Shown piece after piece: positions 1 through 8,306 of a stretch of DNA of 64,000 bases. Position 1 is the first letter of the stretch; each line of letters starts with the position of its first letter. The DNA is from Streptosporangiaceae bacterium NEAU-GS5. Its GTDB lineage: Bacteria > Actinomycetota > Actinomycetes > Streptosporangiales > Streptosporangiaceae. The stretch covers positions 124,001-188,000 of the forward strand of contig JAGFNW010000014.1 of assembly GCA_017592665.1 (NCBI GenBank), read 5' to 3'. The notes beneath the pieces were generated by a model, which was given only the letters and a program-made list of their open reading frames with translations, did no database searches and had not been told where the DNA came from. The position numbers and the translations under genes are program-made.

Positions 1-284
1 GGCCCGACTCCGAGGATGTGCCCGATCAGGCCGGCCCGCAGGCGGGCCGTGGCCCGTGCGCCGCTCGCCCCGCTCGCCCACACCTCGGCCACCTCGGTCG
101 CCACGATGCCGGCCACCACGGCCGCGCACATGCGCCACGTGCCGGGAGCGTCGATGGCCCGCCCCAGCGTGTACGGCAGGGCCACCCGGAGGGCCGCCCC
201 GCCGACCGCCGTGAACAAGAGCACGGGCAGCCACGGGCCGCCCAGCCGGACGGTCCTCGCGACGAGCTGATCCGCGGGCCCCAT
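1..284 (-). CDS. ABC exporter of the lanthipeptide operon (N-terminus only, partial)
   Basis: The first 94 codons of a minus-strand gene that leaves the window at base 1. The start ATG at 284-282 follows GGGAGG at good spacing. The visible part reads as the N-terminal membrane region of an ABC exporter: a hydrophobic stretch (LPVLLFTAVGG), then LPYTLGRAID, a pattern common in type I exporters of the RamA/RamB (AmfA/AmfB) kind, then a second hydrophobic helix. The nucleotide-binding domain lies outside the window. It sits directly downstream of the lanthipeptide precursor, in the same order as ramC-ramS-ramA/B, so it most likely exports the mature peptide. The role rests mainly on context, because the ATPase motifs cannot be seen. 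Confidence 0.7.
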   Translation of the reverse strand, partial: MGPADQLVARTVRLGGPWLPVLLFTAVGGAALRVALPYTLGRAIDAPGTWRMCAAVVAGIVATEVAEVWASGASGARATARLRAGLIGHILGVG

Positions 285-314
285 CGGACGTCCTCCCAGG
301 CCTCTCAAGGGGAC

Positions 315-344
315 GCCGGGTCCCGGCGAAGACCGGGACCCGGC
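315..344 (-). terminator. Perfect 12-bp hairpin between precursor and exporter genes
   Basis: The arms GCCGGGTCCCGG (315-326) and CCGGGACCCGGC (333-344) are exact inverted repeats around a 6-base loop. There is no T-run on either side. The hairpin lies 17 bases after the precursor stop and 30 bases before the exporter start. Such a position in lantibiotic operons usually gives partial termination or transcript protection, so that precursor mRNA exceeds exporter mRNA. That function is inferred. Confidence 0.7.
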
Positions 345-361
345 ATCTTTCCTCACTACTT

Positions 362-499
362 TTAGTGGCAGAGAAGCAGGCTGACGTTGCTCGGCGTGAC
401 CGAAGCGCAGCCGAGGACGGTCAGCGTGCTGCCGCCACCGCCGTTGCCGTGGCCGTAGCCGCCGGGCGTCTCCATGCCCTGCAGGTCGAGAAGTGCCAT
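362..499 (-). CDS. lanA: Class III lanthipeptide precursor peptide (SapB/labyrinthopeptin-like)
   Basis: A 45-residue peptide too small for ordinary ORF calling. The leader begins MALLDLQGMETP, and the LLDLQ segment matches the class III leader motif recognised by LanKC enzymes (SapB has LFDLQSMETP). A Gly-rich linker (GGYGHGNGGGG) follows. The C-terminal part holds two copies of the labionin/lanthionine pattern Ser-x-x-Ser/Thr-x-x-x-Cys: STLTVLGC at residues 24-31 and SNVSLLLC at 37-44, then a terminal His. The second resembles the SLLLC block of SapB. An AAGGAGGT ribosome site overlaps the lanKC stop codon; the stop and this ATG are 3 bases apart, so translation is probably coupled. The exact leader cleavage point cannot be read from sequence. 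Confidence 0.93.
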   Translation of the reverse strand: MALLDLQGMETPGGYGHGNGGGGSTLTVLGCASVTPSNVSLLLCH

Positions 500-502
500 G
501 TT

Positions 503-3064
503 TTACACCTCCTTCCGGAATTCGATGGCCGCCCGCCTGGCATCGACGCGCGCCGGAGACTCCGCGGTCACGGCTCCGGTCGGCGATGTGCCGTGCGGCT
601 GGACGAACGGGAGGTGCGCCGGCGTGTCGTGACACGCGCCGCCCCAGGCGTACAGGACTCCGGCCGTGCCGGTCGCGAAGTCCATCGAGAGCCGCAGCAG
701 CTGGTCGCCGGGAAAGGCGACGCCGCCGCGGAAGTTGAGAGCGTGCCAGCGCAGGCCGTCGAGCAGCGCGCCGACCGGGCGGCCGAGCGCCGCGGCCGCC
801 GCGATGATCCCGGCGCGGCCCGTGAACAGGCCGGGCTGGACGAAGAAGCCGGCGTCGGTGATCGGCAGGATGTCGCGCAGCGCCTGCCGGAATCCCTCGT
901 CCTCGCGATGGCTCAGGTAGCGGGCGAGGACCAGGGCGATGCCCGCCGAGCCCTCGTCGAGGTAGGGGAGGGTCCGCCAGCCCTGGTTCACCTGGAGGGA
1001 TCCGTCCTGCCCGGGAGCGCAGCGGCGGACGTCCTGGCGGAGCGCGGTCGCGGCGAGGTCGAGCAGGGCGGTGTCCGCGGTGGCCTCGTAGGCGTGCAGG
1101 AAGAGCAGGGCCTGCCCGGCCGAGCCGTACATCAGCCCGGCTCGCGGCTCGCGGCCGCCGCTGATCTCGGAGACCTCGGCGGGGAGGCGGTCGGCGCAGA
1201 TCTCTACGGCCCGCAGCGCCTCTTCGACGCGGCCGAACCGCAGCAGGTTGAGCCCCACTCCGGCGACCCCCGAGTACAGGGAGATGTCGAGGGACTCCCA
1301 CTCCTCGCCCGGGCAGGCGTCGATGAGATCGAGCGCGTCCTCGGTGTGGCCGAGGCCGTCGAGGACGTACGCCACGCCGTGCAGGCCGTCGTAGAAGCCG
1401 GCGGGAGTGCCCGGATCGCGCCGGAGCGCGCGTTTGCGCAGCCATTCTTCGTGGTCTTCGGAGCGCCCGGCCCCGGTCGCGGCGAGCGCGTGGAGGACGC
1501 CGGCCGCGCCGTACGCGAGGCTGATGCCTCCTCCGGGCCGGAACTGGGCGGGATCGCCGGGGAAGAGCCGGTCGTCGCGGTCGAGGGTGGCGGCCGCGAG
1601 GATCGACCGGGCCAGCTGGTCGCGGATCAGCGGCCAGCGCGTCGCGGGCTCGACCGGCGAGCCCGTCTCCGCGCCGAGGAGCGTGCCGACCGCCTCGTCC
1701 AGGGATCCGGCCGGGAACGTCTCGGACACCATCCGGGCCAGCTGCACGCTCTTGGCCCGGTCGAGGCCGAGCATGATGGTCAGCTGCGGCGCGAACATGC
1801 CGATCCGGAGGCAGGCGAGCGCGTAGCGGTCGGTGTCGAGGCCGCGCCGATCAGGCGGCGGGGAGAAGGCCGGGTGCCCGAGGACCGCCCGCGCCTGGTC
1901 GGAGGCCAGGCTGGCCGCCTCGAAGTCGATCAGCACCAGCCGGTCGTCGGCGGTGACCAGCACGTTGTTGGGGTGCAGGTCGCCGAAGACGACCCCGCGG
2001 GAGTGCAGCGCCGCAACCGCGCGCTCGACCTTCTCGATCATTGACAGGGCCCAGGACGCGTACTGCTCGACCTGCTCGGCGGTCCGGCCGGCCCGCGTCA
2101 GGGGATAGCGGTGGACGAGCTGCCGCTGCAGCGGATTTCCGTCGACGAACTCCAGCGCCAGGAACTCGTGCTCGCCGACCAGGTGGTGTCCGAGGACGCG
2201 AGGCACGCAGTCGAGCCCGGCGAGCCGGAGGAGGATGTCGCGCTCGTGCGCCAGGCGGGCGACCGCGTCGCGCCCCGACGCGTCCAGGCCCGCGTGTGGA
2301 CGCGCCTCCTTCAGCACCACGCGGGTCCCCTCCGCGTCGCGGGCCAGATAGACCCCGCCGCCGTTGGAGAAGTGCAGGACGCTCTCGATCGAGTAGGGCA
2401 AGGCTTCCGTGGTGACCGAATTGCGTGCCTCCAGGTGAGGCCGCAGGAAATCGGGCAGGGGAACCCACGGCGGGGTGGCGAAGGTGGTGCCGCGCACGTC
2501 GGGCACGAGCCGCCCCTCGCCGTCCTCCATGGCGTAGACCCGCTCACCCGACTCGTCGACGACATAGCGCTCGGCGAAGCCGCCATATCGGACGAACAGC
2601 GGGCCGGAGCCGTAGCGGAGATCGCTCAGGATGTACGGCCCTTGGACGCCGCGCAGCAGGCCGTCGAGGTCGGCCAGGGTCCGGCGCAGCCGCTCCTGGT
2701 CGACCGGGTAGATCGTGACCAGCTTGCCGCTGGATCCGCGCGGCGCCGACTTGGCGTTCTGCATGACCAGGACCTGCGGGCCGCGCAGGAACTTGAAGGC
2801 CAGGCCGCGCGGCACGCAGTAGTCCCACACGGCGTCGAGCACCCGCTCGGCGTCGCCGGCGCGGGCCGACACGTGGATCTTCCAGCCTTGCTTGGGCAGC
2901 CGGCCCGGCGGGCCGTAGTGCATCCACGTGTCGCTCGCCTGATGGGCCCACCCGTTCGGCGTGGGCCGGGAGCCGTGCGGAAAGTCGAAGTGCCCGTTTC
3001 GGCCGGGCGTGTCGTAGAACAGCGGATCGGTGAGGCAGAATAACTCGTGCGAAGAATTGTTCAC
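503..3064 (-). CDS. lanKC: Class III lanthipeptide synthetase LanKC (RamC/AmfT-like)
   Basis: An 853-residue enzyme that phosphorylates Ser/Thr of the precursor, eliminates phosphate and cyclises with Cys. Order seen: N-terminal lyase region (about 1-210, with FYDTP and the conserved CVPRGLAFKFLRG block), a protein-kinase-like domain (about 225-480; GGGVYLARD, VVLKEARPH with the ATP Lys, FGDLHPNNVLV with the catalytic Asp, LIDFEAA in place of DFG), and a LanC-like C-terminal domain (about 500-820; GLMYGSAG, LDEGSAGIAL, GTAGVLYAWGGAC). The Cys-His-Gly zinc site of class I/II/IV cyclases is absent, which separates class III from class IV. I chose the GTG at 3064 because GCGGAGG lies 7 bases upstream and homologues begin near FCLTDPLFYDTP; a longer reading to 3121 has no such site. 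First gene of the operon. Confidence 0.93.
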   Translation of the reverse strand: MNNSSHELFCLTDPLFYDTPGRNGHFDFPHGSRPTPNGWAHQASDTWMHYGPPGRLPKQGWKIHVSARAGDAERVLDAVWDYCVPRGLAFKFLRGPQVLVMQNAKSAPRGSSGKLVTIYPVDQERLRRTLADLDGLLRGVQGPYILSDLRYGSGPLFVRYGGFAERYVVDESGERVYAMEDGEGRLVPDVRGTTFATPPWVPLPDFLRPHLEARNSVTTEALPYSIESVLHFSNGGGVYLARDAEGTRVVLKEARPHAGLDASGRDAVARLAHERDILLRLAGLDCVPRVLGHHLVGEHEFLALEFVDGNPLQRQLVHRYPLTRAGRTAEQVEQYASWALSMIEKVERAVAALHSRGVVFGDLHPNNVLVTADDRLVLIDFEAASLASDQARAVLGHPAFSPPPDRRGLDTDRYALACLRIGMFAPQLTIMLGLDRAKSVQLARMVSETFPAGSLDEAVGTLLGAETGSPVEPATRWPLIRDQLARSILAAATLDRDDRLFPGDPAQFRPGGGISLAYGAAGVLHALAATGAGRSEDHEEWLRKRALRRDPGTPAGFYDGLHGVAYVLDGLGHTEDALDLIDACPGEEWESLDISLYSGVAGVGLNLLRFGRVEEALRAVEICADRLPAEVSEISGGREPRAGLMYGSAGQALLFLHAYEATADTALLDLAATALRQDVRRCAPGQDGSLQVNQGWRTLPYLDEGSAGIALVLARYLSHREDEGFRQALRDILPITDAGFFVQPGLFTGRAGIIAAAAALGRPVGALLDGLRWHALNFRGGVAFPGDQLLRLSMDFATGTAGVLYAWGGACHDTPAHLPFVQPHGTSPTGAVTAESPARVDARRAAIEFRKEV

Positions 3065-3123
3065 CCGTGAGCACCTCCGCCATGAGAATCCCTGGAATCG
3101 GAGGTGCGTTTCCAGTGGCAAGG

Positions 3124-3150
3124 GTCACGAACATATAGTGACCGCGTCAC
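3124..3150 (-). promoter_or_regulatory. Putative operator/promoter of the lanthipeptide operon
   Basis: A perfect palindrome with 5-bp arms, GTGAC-CGC-GTCAC (3138-3150), abuts a TATATG -10-like box (minus strand, 3132-3137). A further GTGAC half-site lies at 3124-3128. It is about 75 bases upstream of the lanKC start and 90 bases from the divergent helicase gene, so a bound regulator would overlap the minus-strand promoter. No regulator gene of the cluster is visible in this window. The role is inferred from symmetry and position. Confidence 0.5.
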
Positions 3151-3240
3151 GGGTTTAATGGTTTCGGGTTTCGGCGTTCCTGGCCATTTGTATTTCGGGC
3201 GTCATGGTTTGCGGATTTTTTTCCGGGGCAGAGTGCGGCC

Positions 3241-6200
3241 GTGGTAGAACCCATGGACGGGCGCAGGGCCGAGCTCATCGAGGCTGCCCAGGCGCGCTGG
3301 ATCGCCGCTCTGACCGATCTGGGCGGCCGCAACACATTGCTGTACTACAAGGATCGCCGCGCCGGGACGCTGGATCTTGCGCTGGCCGATCGGGCGGCTG
3401 TCGACAAGTTCCTGCGAACCGGATCTATCCGGCTTACCCGGCTATTCTCCGACGTGGATATACGCGCTGACGCGATTCGCCGCGTTCAGACCATTCACCG
3501 TAAAGCGCGCGAACTACTCGAAGAGCGGGGCATCCGGGCCGGATATCTGGCCACCGGGATGGCCCGCTGGGACGAGCTTTTCCTCGAACCGGCGGCGCCC
3601 GTGATGCTGCGCGGCCTGACCATCACGCCGACCCGGGCCCGGCACGACGACTTCGAGCTCGTCCTCGACGATGAAGAAGAACTCAATCCGGTCCTGCTGC
3701 ACAAACTCGCGACCGTTTACGGCGTCGACTGGGAGCAGGCCAAGACCTCGGGCGAGGTGCCCGGCTTCGAGATCGCCGACCGCCTGGTGATCGGCACCTT
3801 CACCTACGCCAAGCTGCCCATGGTCCGCGACATGCAGGCGGCGGGGGAGCTGCTGGCCGACAGCGACATCGTGGCGGCCATCGCCGGCGATCCCGAGGCG
3901 CAGGAGCTGCTGTCCGCCGAGGCCGCGATGACCATGGACGACTCGCCCGAGTCCGACTACTCCGTGCTCGACGCCGACTCCTCCCAGCGCAGCGCCATCG
4001 ACACGGTTCTGTCGGGGCGCAGCCTGGTCATCCACGGGCCGCCCGGCACCGGCAAGAGCCAGACCATCGCCAACCTCATCGCCGCGCTGGTGGCCCGGGG
4101 CCGTAAGACGCTGTTCGTGGCCGAGAAGCGGGCCGCCATCGACGCGGTCCTGTCGCGGCTGAAGGGCGCCGGGCTCGGCGACATGGTCATCGACATCCAC
4201 GAGGGCACCCGCGACCGGCAGCGCATCGCCAAGGACCTCGGCGGCACCCTCGGCCAGGCCGAAAAGGTCGTCGAGGCCCGCGACGACGGCACCCAGCGCC
4301 GCCTTGCCGACCGGCAGCGCAGGTTGAAACAGCACGTCGGCGCCCTGCACGAGGTGCACGAGCCGTGGGGGGTGACCGCCTTCCAGGTCCAGTCGGCGTT
4401 GCTCGGCGTGCCGTCCGAGGCGCGCACCCCGGTGCGGGTGACCGCGCCCATCGACCGCGAGGCGGCCGACCAGATCCGCGACGACCTCCGCGAGTTCGCC
4501 CACCTGGGCGGGTTCACGCTGCGCCCGCGGGAGACCCCCTGGTACGGCGCGGCCCTCCGGACGCCCGCCGACGCCCGTCGCGCGGGGGACCTGGTCTCCC
4601 GGCTGACCACGTCGACCCTGCCGATGCTCGTGGAACGCGTGCGACGCGCCTGCGAGGAGCTCGGCCTCATGCCTCCCGCCACCCACCCCTCCCGCGTCGC
4701 CGTCCTGGAGCTGCTTTCGGGCATCGCCCACACCCAGCAGGTCCTGGCGCCCATCGTCTACGTGTCCGACCCGGTGAAGCTGGCCCAGGCGTACGGCGAC
4801 GGGGTCGGGTTACGCGAGGGCTTCCGGCTGCGCCGCCAGGCGCAGGCGCTGTGGACCGGCCCGCCCAAGCCGTCGAAGGAGGATCTGCACGCCGCGCTGG
4901 CCTCGGCCGCGGCCCAGCTCGACGCGTGGGAATACCTGCGGACGGGCCCGGGCTCGCCGCGCCTGCCCGGCGGGTTCGCCGACCTGATGGCCCTCGCCGA
5001 CCAGGCCGCCCGCGACCTCGCCACGCTGCGGGCGATGGTCCGCGTGCCGGACGACCCGACCGAGACGCTGGCCGCGCTCGCCGCCGACCAGGACACGCCG
5101 TGGAAACTGCCCCGGCTCTACGAGCTCGGCGTCAGATTCGACGGCTACGGCCTCAGCCCGCTCCTCGACGACCTGGCCCGCCGCGGGGCCGGCCCCGACC
5201 TGGCCGGGCACGCCTTCGACCACGCCTGGTATTCGACCGTGCTCGACCACATCCGGGTCCGCGACCCCCACTACGCCGCCCATCGCGGCGACGCGCTCGA
5301 CGAGATCGCCGGTGACTTCCAGGAGGCCGACGTACGGCACCTGCGCACCAACCGGACACGCGTACGGCACGCCTGGGCGGGGCGGGTGCGCGAGGCCGAA
5401 GACCGGCACCCGCTGCAGGCCCGCGTCATCCGCAAGCAGGCGGCGCTGCGCCGCGGGCACCTGCCGCTACGGCGGCTGCTCGACCAGGCGGGCGACGTGC
5501 TCTTCGCGGTGAAGCCCTGCTGGGCCATGTCGCCGCTCATGGTCAGCCAGGTGCTGCCGCCGGCCCGCCTGTTCGACGTGGTCATCTTCGACGAGGCCAG
5601 CCAGGTCGTACCGGCGGACGCCATTCCGTCGATCATGCGCGGCCACCAGATCGTGGTGGCCGGCGACGACCGGCAGCTGCCGCCCACCAACTTCTTCCGC
5701 CAGGTGGGCGACGACCAGGTCGGCGACGACGACGAGGAGGCCGACGAGCTGGTCAGCTTCGACGCCGGATTCGAGTCGGTCCTCGACGCGCTCCGCCCGC
5801 TGCTGCCGACCTGCCCGCTCACCTGGCACTACCGGAGCCGCGACGAGCGGCTCGTGGCGTTCTCCAACTCGCGGATCTACGGCGGCGCGCTCACCACGTT
5901 CCCCGGGGTGTCGCGCGACGACTGCCTGCGGCACGTGGTCGTGGCCCAGACCCCGGGGCGCGGCCAGGAGGCGTCGGTCACGGCCGAGGTCGACCGGGTG
6001 GCCGAGCTCGTGCTCGAGCACGCCCGCACGCGCCCGGACGAGTCGCTCGGCGTGATCGCGCTGGGCATGCGGCACGCCGAGCGCATCGACGCCGCGCTTC
6101 GCGCCCGGATCACCCCGGACGTGGAGGCCTTCTTCGGAGAGGACACGGCCGAGCCGTTCTTCGTGAAGAACCTCGAGCGCGTCCAGGGCGACGAGCGCGA

Positions 6201-6960
6201 CGCGATCATCTTGTCCATCGGCTACGGCAAGCACCCCGACGGCCGGATGCGCTACCAGTGGGGCCCGCTGCTCCGCGACGGCGGCGAGCGGCGGCTGAAC
6301 GTCGCCGCGACCCGCGCCAAGCGGCGGCTGACGCTGGTGAGCTCCTTCTCCAGCCACGACGTGGACCCCGACCGGCTGACGAAGGCGGGCGCCCGGCTGC
6401 TGGCCGAATACCTGGAGTACGCCGGATCGGGCGGCACGGCCGTCGAGGCGGGCGGAATCGGCGCGGCGAACGACCTCGACCCGTTCCTCGCCGACGTCCG
6501 CGACCGGCTGGCGAAGTTCGGCATCAGCGTCGTTCCCCAATATGGCGTGGGCGGCTACCGGGTGGACTTCGCCGCCACCCATCCGGACGACCCCAGCCGG
6601 ATGGTGCTGGCCATCGAGACCGACGGGGTCTCCTACCGGGCCTCACGCAGCGTCCGCGACCGCGACCGGCTGCGCAAGGAGCACCTGGAAAGGCTCGGCT
6701 GGAGTTTCCACCGGCTGTGGTCCACCAACTGGTTCCACAACCCGCAAGCCGAGCTGGCCAAGCTCCGAGCCGCGTTCGACCAGGCCGTGGCGCATAGCCC
6801 GGCCGTCTCGGAGCCTGACCCGCCCGGCGCACCCACCGGGGCCTCGCGGCCCGGGGGTGAGCTGCCCGGGAGTGGGCTGCCTTTGGAGCAGTCTGTGCGT
6901 GAAGGGCCTGGAGGTGAGCTCGACCTGCGCGGACATGGTCCGATCGAGCCCCGATATTGA
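3241..6960 (+). CDS. DUF4011 / superfamily I helicase / Vsr-like nuclease protein
   Basis: A 1239-residue protein. The N-terminus (about 1-230) matches DUF4011. An AAA_11/AAA_12-type SF1 helicase follows: Walker A GPPGTGKSQT near residue 265, Walker B/motif II DEASQ near 783, motif III GDDRQLPPT, and motif VI NVAATRAKRR near 1020, with a long helical insertion between motifs I and II. The C-terminus (about 1080-1200) has the Vsr/DUF559-like endonuclease pattern VDFA...AIETDG...RDRDRLRKEHLERLGW. The all-in-one helicase plus nuclease design is typical of genome-defence proteins that translocate on and cut foreign DNA, but no assay is implied. The GTG start has no clear ribosome site; ATG at 3253 is an alternative. 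It is divergent from the lanthipeptide operon and convergent with the GTPase pair. Confidence 0.85.
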   Translation: MVEPMDGRRAELIEAAQARWIAALTDLGGRNTLLYYKDRRAGTLDLALADRAAVDKFLRTGSIRLTRLFSDVDIRADAIRRVQTIHRKARELLEERGIRAGYLATGMARWDELFLEPAAPVMLRGLTITPTRARHDDFELVLDDEEELNPVLLHKLATVYGVDWEQAKTSGEVPGFEIADRLVIGTFTYAKLPMVRDMQAAGELLADSDIVAAIAGDPEAQELLSAEAAMTMDDSPESDYSVLDADSSQRSAIDTVLSGRSLVIHGPPGTGKSQTIANLIAALVARGRKTLFVAEKRAAIDAVLSRLKGAGLGDMVIDIHEGTRDRQRIAKDLGGTLGQAEKVVEARDDGTQRRLADRQRRLKQHVGALHEVHEPWGVTAFQVQSALLGVPSEARTPVRVTAPIDREAADQIRDDLREFAHLGGFTLRPRETPWYGAALRTPADARRAGDLVSRLTTSTLPMLVERVRRACEELGLMPPATHPSRVAVLELLSGIAHTQQVLAPIVYVSDPVKLAQAYGDGVGLREGFRLRRQAQALWTGPPKPSKEDLHAALASAAAQLDAWEYLRTGPGSPRLPGGFADLMALADQAARDLATLRAMVRVPDDPTETLAALAADQDTPWKLPRLYELGVRFDGYGLSPLLDDLARRGAGPDLAGHAFDHAWYSTVLDHIRVRDPHYAAHRGDALDEIAGDFQEADVRHLRTNRTRVRHAWAGRVREAEDRHPLQARVIRKQAALRRGHLPLRRLLDQAGDVLFAVKPCWAMSPLMVSQVLPPARLFDVVIFDEASQVVPADAIPSIMRGHQIVVAGDDRQLPPTNFFRQVGDDQVGDDDEEADELVSFDAGFESVLDALRPLLPTCPLTWHYRSRDERLVAFSNSRIYGGALTTFPGVSRDDCLRHVVVAQTPGRGQEASVTAEVDRVAELVLEHARTRPDESLGVIALGMRHAERIDAALRARITPDVEAFFGEDTAEPFFVKNLERVQGDERDAIILSIGYGKHPDGRMRYQWGPLLRDGGERRLNVAATRAKRRLTLVSSFSSHDVDPDRLTKAGARLLAEYLEYAGSGGTAVEAGGIGAANDLDPFLADVRDRLAKFGISVVPQYGVGGYRVDFAATHPDDPSRMVLAIETDGVSYRASRSVRDRDRLRKEHLERLGWSFHRLWSTNWFHNPQAELAKLRAAFDQAVAHSPAVSEPDPPGAPTGASRPGGELPGSGLPLEQSVREGPGGELDLRGHGPIEPRY

Positions 6961-6981
6961 CCCTCGCTCAGCTGCACGCCC

Positions 6982-7188
6982 TCACCAGCCGAGGACGATC
7001 CGTACGAGGTCGGAGCAGACTTCGACGGCCACGCCGAGGATCTTGCGCACCGCCTCGCGGATCAGCGCGGCCACGTCTTCCTCGTCGCGGCGCCGGATGG
7101 CCGTCCTCAGCTGGCGCCGGTATTCGGCGTCCTGACGGCTGCGCTGGTTGACCGCGTACAGTATGTCCTCGTCGCCGAGGATTGCCAT
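6982..7188 (-). CDS. Small charged protein paired with the GTPase
   Basis: A 68-residue protein of unknown family: Arg/Glu/Asp-rich N-terminal two thirds (SRQDAEYRRQLRTAIRRRDEED) and an amphipathic or weakly hydrophobic end (ILGVAVEVCSDLVRIVLGW). It starts 15 bases after the GTPase stop, with CAGGAG upstream, so the two genes are co-transcribed. It ends 21 bases from the end of the convergent helicase gene. It may be a partner or membrane-targeting subunit of the GTPase; I do not recognise it from sequence alone. Confidence 0.65.
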   Translation of the reverse strand: MAILGDEDILYAVNQRSRQDAEYRRQLRTAIRRRDEEDVAALIREAVRKILGVAVEVCSDLVRIVLGW

Positions 7189-7203
7189 TTGCGCGCGCTC
7201 CTG

Positions 7204-8208
7204 TCACAGGTTCGGAGGGAGTGCGGGGTCGGCCAGGTCGAAAACCTTCCGGTCGCCGTCCCAGATGAGGAAGTTGCCGAGCTCGCGCATGACGGGCACG
7301 GGCACCTGGGACAGGCGGTCGACATCGCCGAGAAGCCGCTGGAATCGCGCGGCGGCGCCGAAGCCGAGCCGGTTCACGACCGCTACCATGATCCGCGTCA
7401 GGTTGTACCGGAACCGCGCCGAGCACGGCACCACACGGTGGTTGTCGCGGAGCCGGGCGAACACGTCCGCACGGTCGGGATAACGGTGCTGATACGCCTC
7501 GCAGACCTGCCTGCTGAAGTAGCCGCGATAACGGACGGTGTGGTCGTTGAAGGTCATCCGGTCGTCGGCCACGGAGAAGCCGCCGGGGTTGTAGGTGCTC
7601 GTCGTGAGGAAGTCCCCCCACGGGGCCAGGAACACCTCTTCGAAGTAACGGGCCCGCTCCTCCAGCTGCTCGTCCAGACGCAGGCTCGGTGTGAACGACC
7701 CCGAGTCGCCGTTCACGCTGAACACCCACGGCGGGGGGTGCAGCATGTCGGCCTTGGTCATCACGAACGTCAGCTTGTTGACCAGCCGCGCGCGGGTCGC
7801 CGGATCCGCCGTCTCGAGCAGCCGCCGAAGGCACAGCGCCTCGTAGGTGGTCGACCTGCTGTCGGCGTGGACGGCCCAGATGACCACGTCGCAGGCGAGC
7901 AGCTTGTCGGCGTACATCGTCATGTACTCCACGTCCGCGGCCGCCGACTCGCCGATGCCGGGCATGTCCCAGAAGACCAGCTGGTGGCCGTGCGCTCCGG
8001 GCAAGGTGATGGGCTCAGGTCTTCGGGTCGCCGGGCGGACGTCACCGATGGCCAGGTCAGTGCCGAAGAGGACGTTCAGAAGAGACGATTTGCCGGCGCC
8101 CGTCTGTCCGAGAACGGCCACAGATGGTCTCTTATTGGCCTCAATTTGGTATTTATTCCAAACGTCCATCTTGATGCGATTGAGTCGCGCGTTGGGGATC
8201 GACGGCAC
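7204..8208 (-). CDS. Era/YfjP-like (dynamin-related) GTPase
   Basis: A 334-residue P-loop GTPase. G1 is GQTGAGKSS (residues 34-42), a conserved Thr in switch I follows, G3 is DMPG (81-84), and G4 is TKAD near residue 150. The C-terminal 130 residues are helical and Arg-rich, without a KH domain, so it is not a classical ribosome-assembly Era. GTPases of this sort act in membrane or stress functions and some belong to bacterial immunity loci; the substrate is unknown. It is transcribed divergently from the BTAD regulator at 8307 and forms an operon with the 68-residue protein. Confidence 0.8.
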   Translation of the reverse strand: MPSIPNARLNRIKMDVWNKYQIEANKRPSVAVLGQTGAGKSSLLNVLFGTDLAIGDVRPATRRPEPITLPGAHGHQLVFWDMPGIGESAAADVEYMTMYADKLLACDVVIWAVHADSRSTTYEALCLRRLLETADPATRARLVNKLTFVMTKADMLHPPPWVFSVNGDSGSFTPSLRLDEQLEERARYFEEVFLAPWGDFLTTSTYNPGGFSVADDRMTFNDHTVRYRGYFSRQVCEAYQHRYPDRADVFARLRDNHRVVPCSARFRYNLTRIMVAVVNRLGFGAAARFQRLLGDVDRLSQVPVPVMRELGNFLIWDGDRKVFDLADPALPPNL

Positions 8209-8306
8209 CCGCCACCTCGCCTTTTCCGATCGATGGATTTCTGCGGGGTTTGTTTGTTACGAATGTGGTGGTGGGTCATTGAAATGATCTTGCAGATGGG
8301 GATGAC

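Noticed and set aside
365-2044. 559-residue open frame antisense to lanKC
   Set aside because: It mirrors a confident LanKC frame, has no domain and is made of Arg/Ala/Gly low complexity, as expected for the opposite strand of a high-GC gene.
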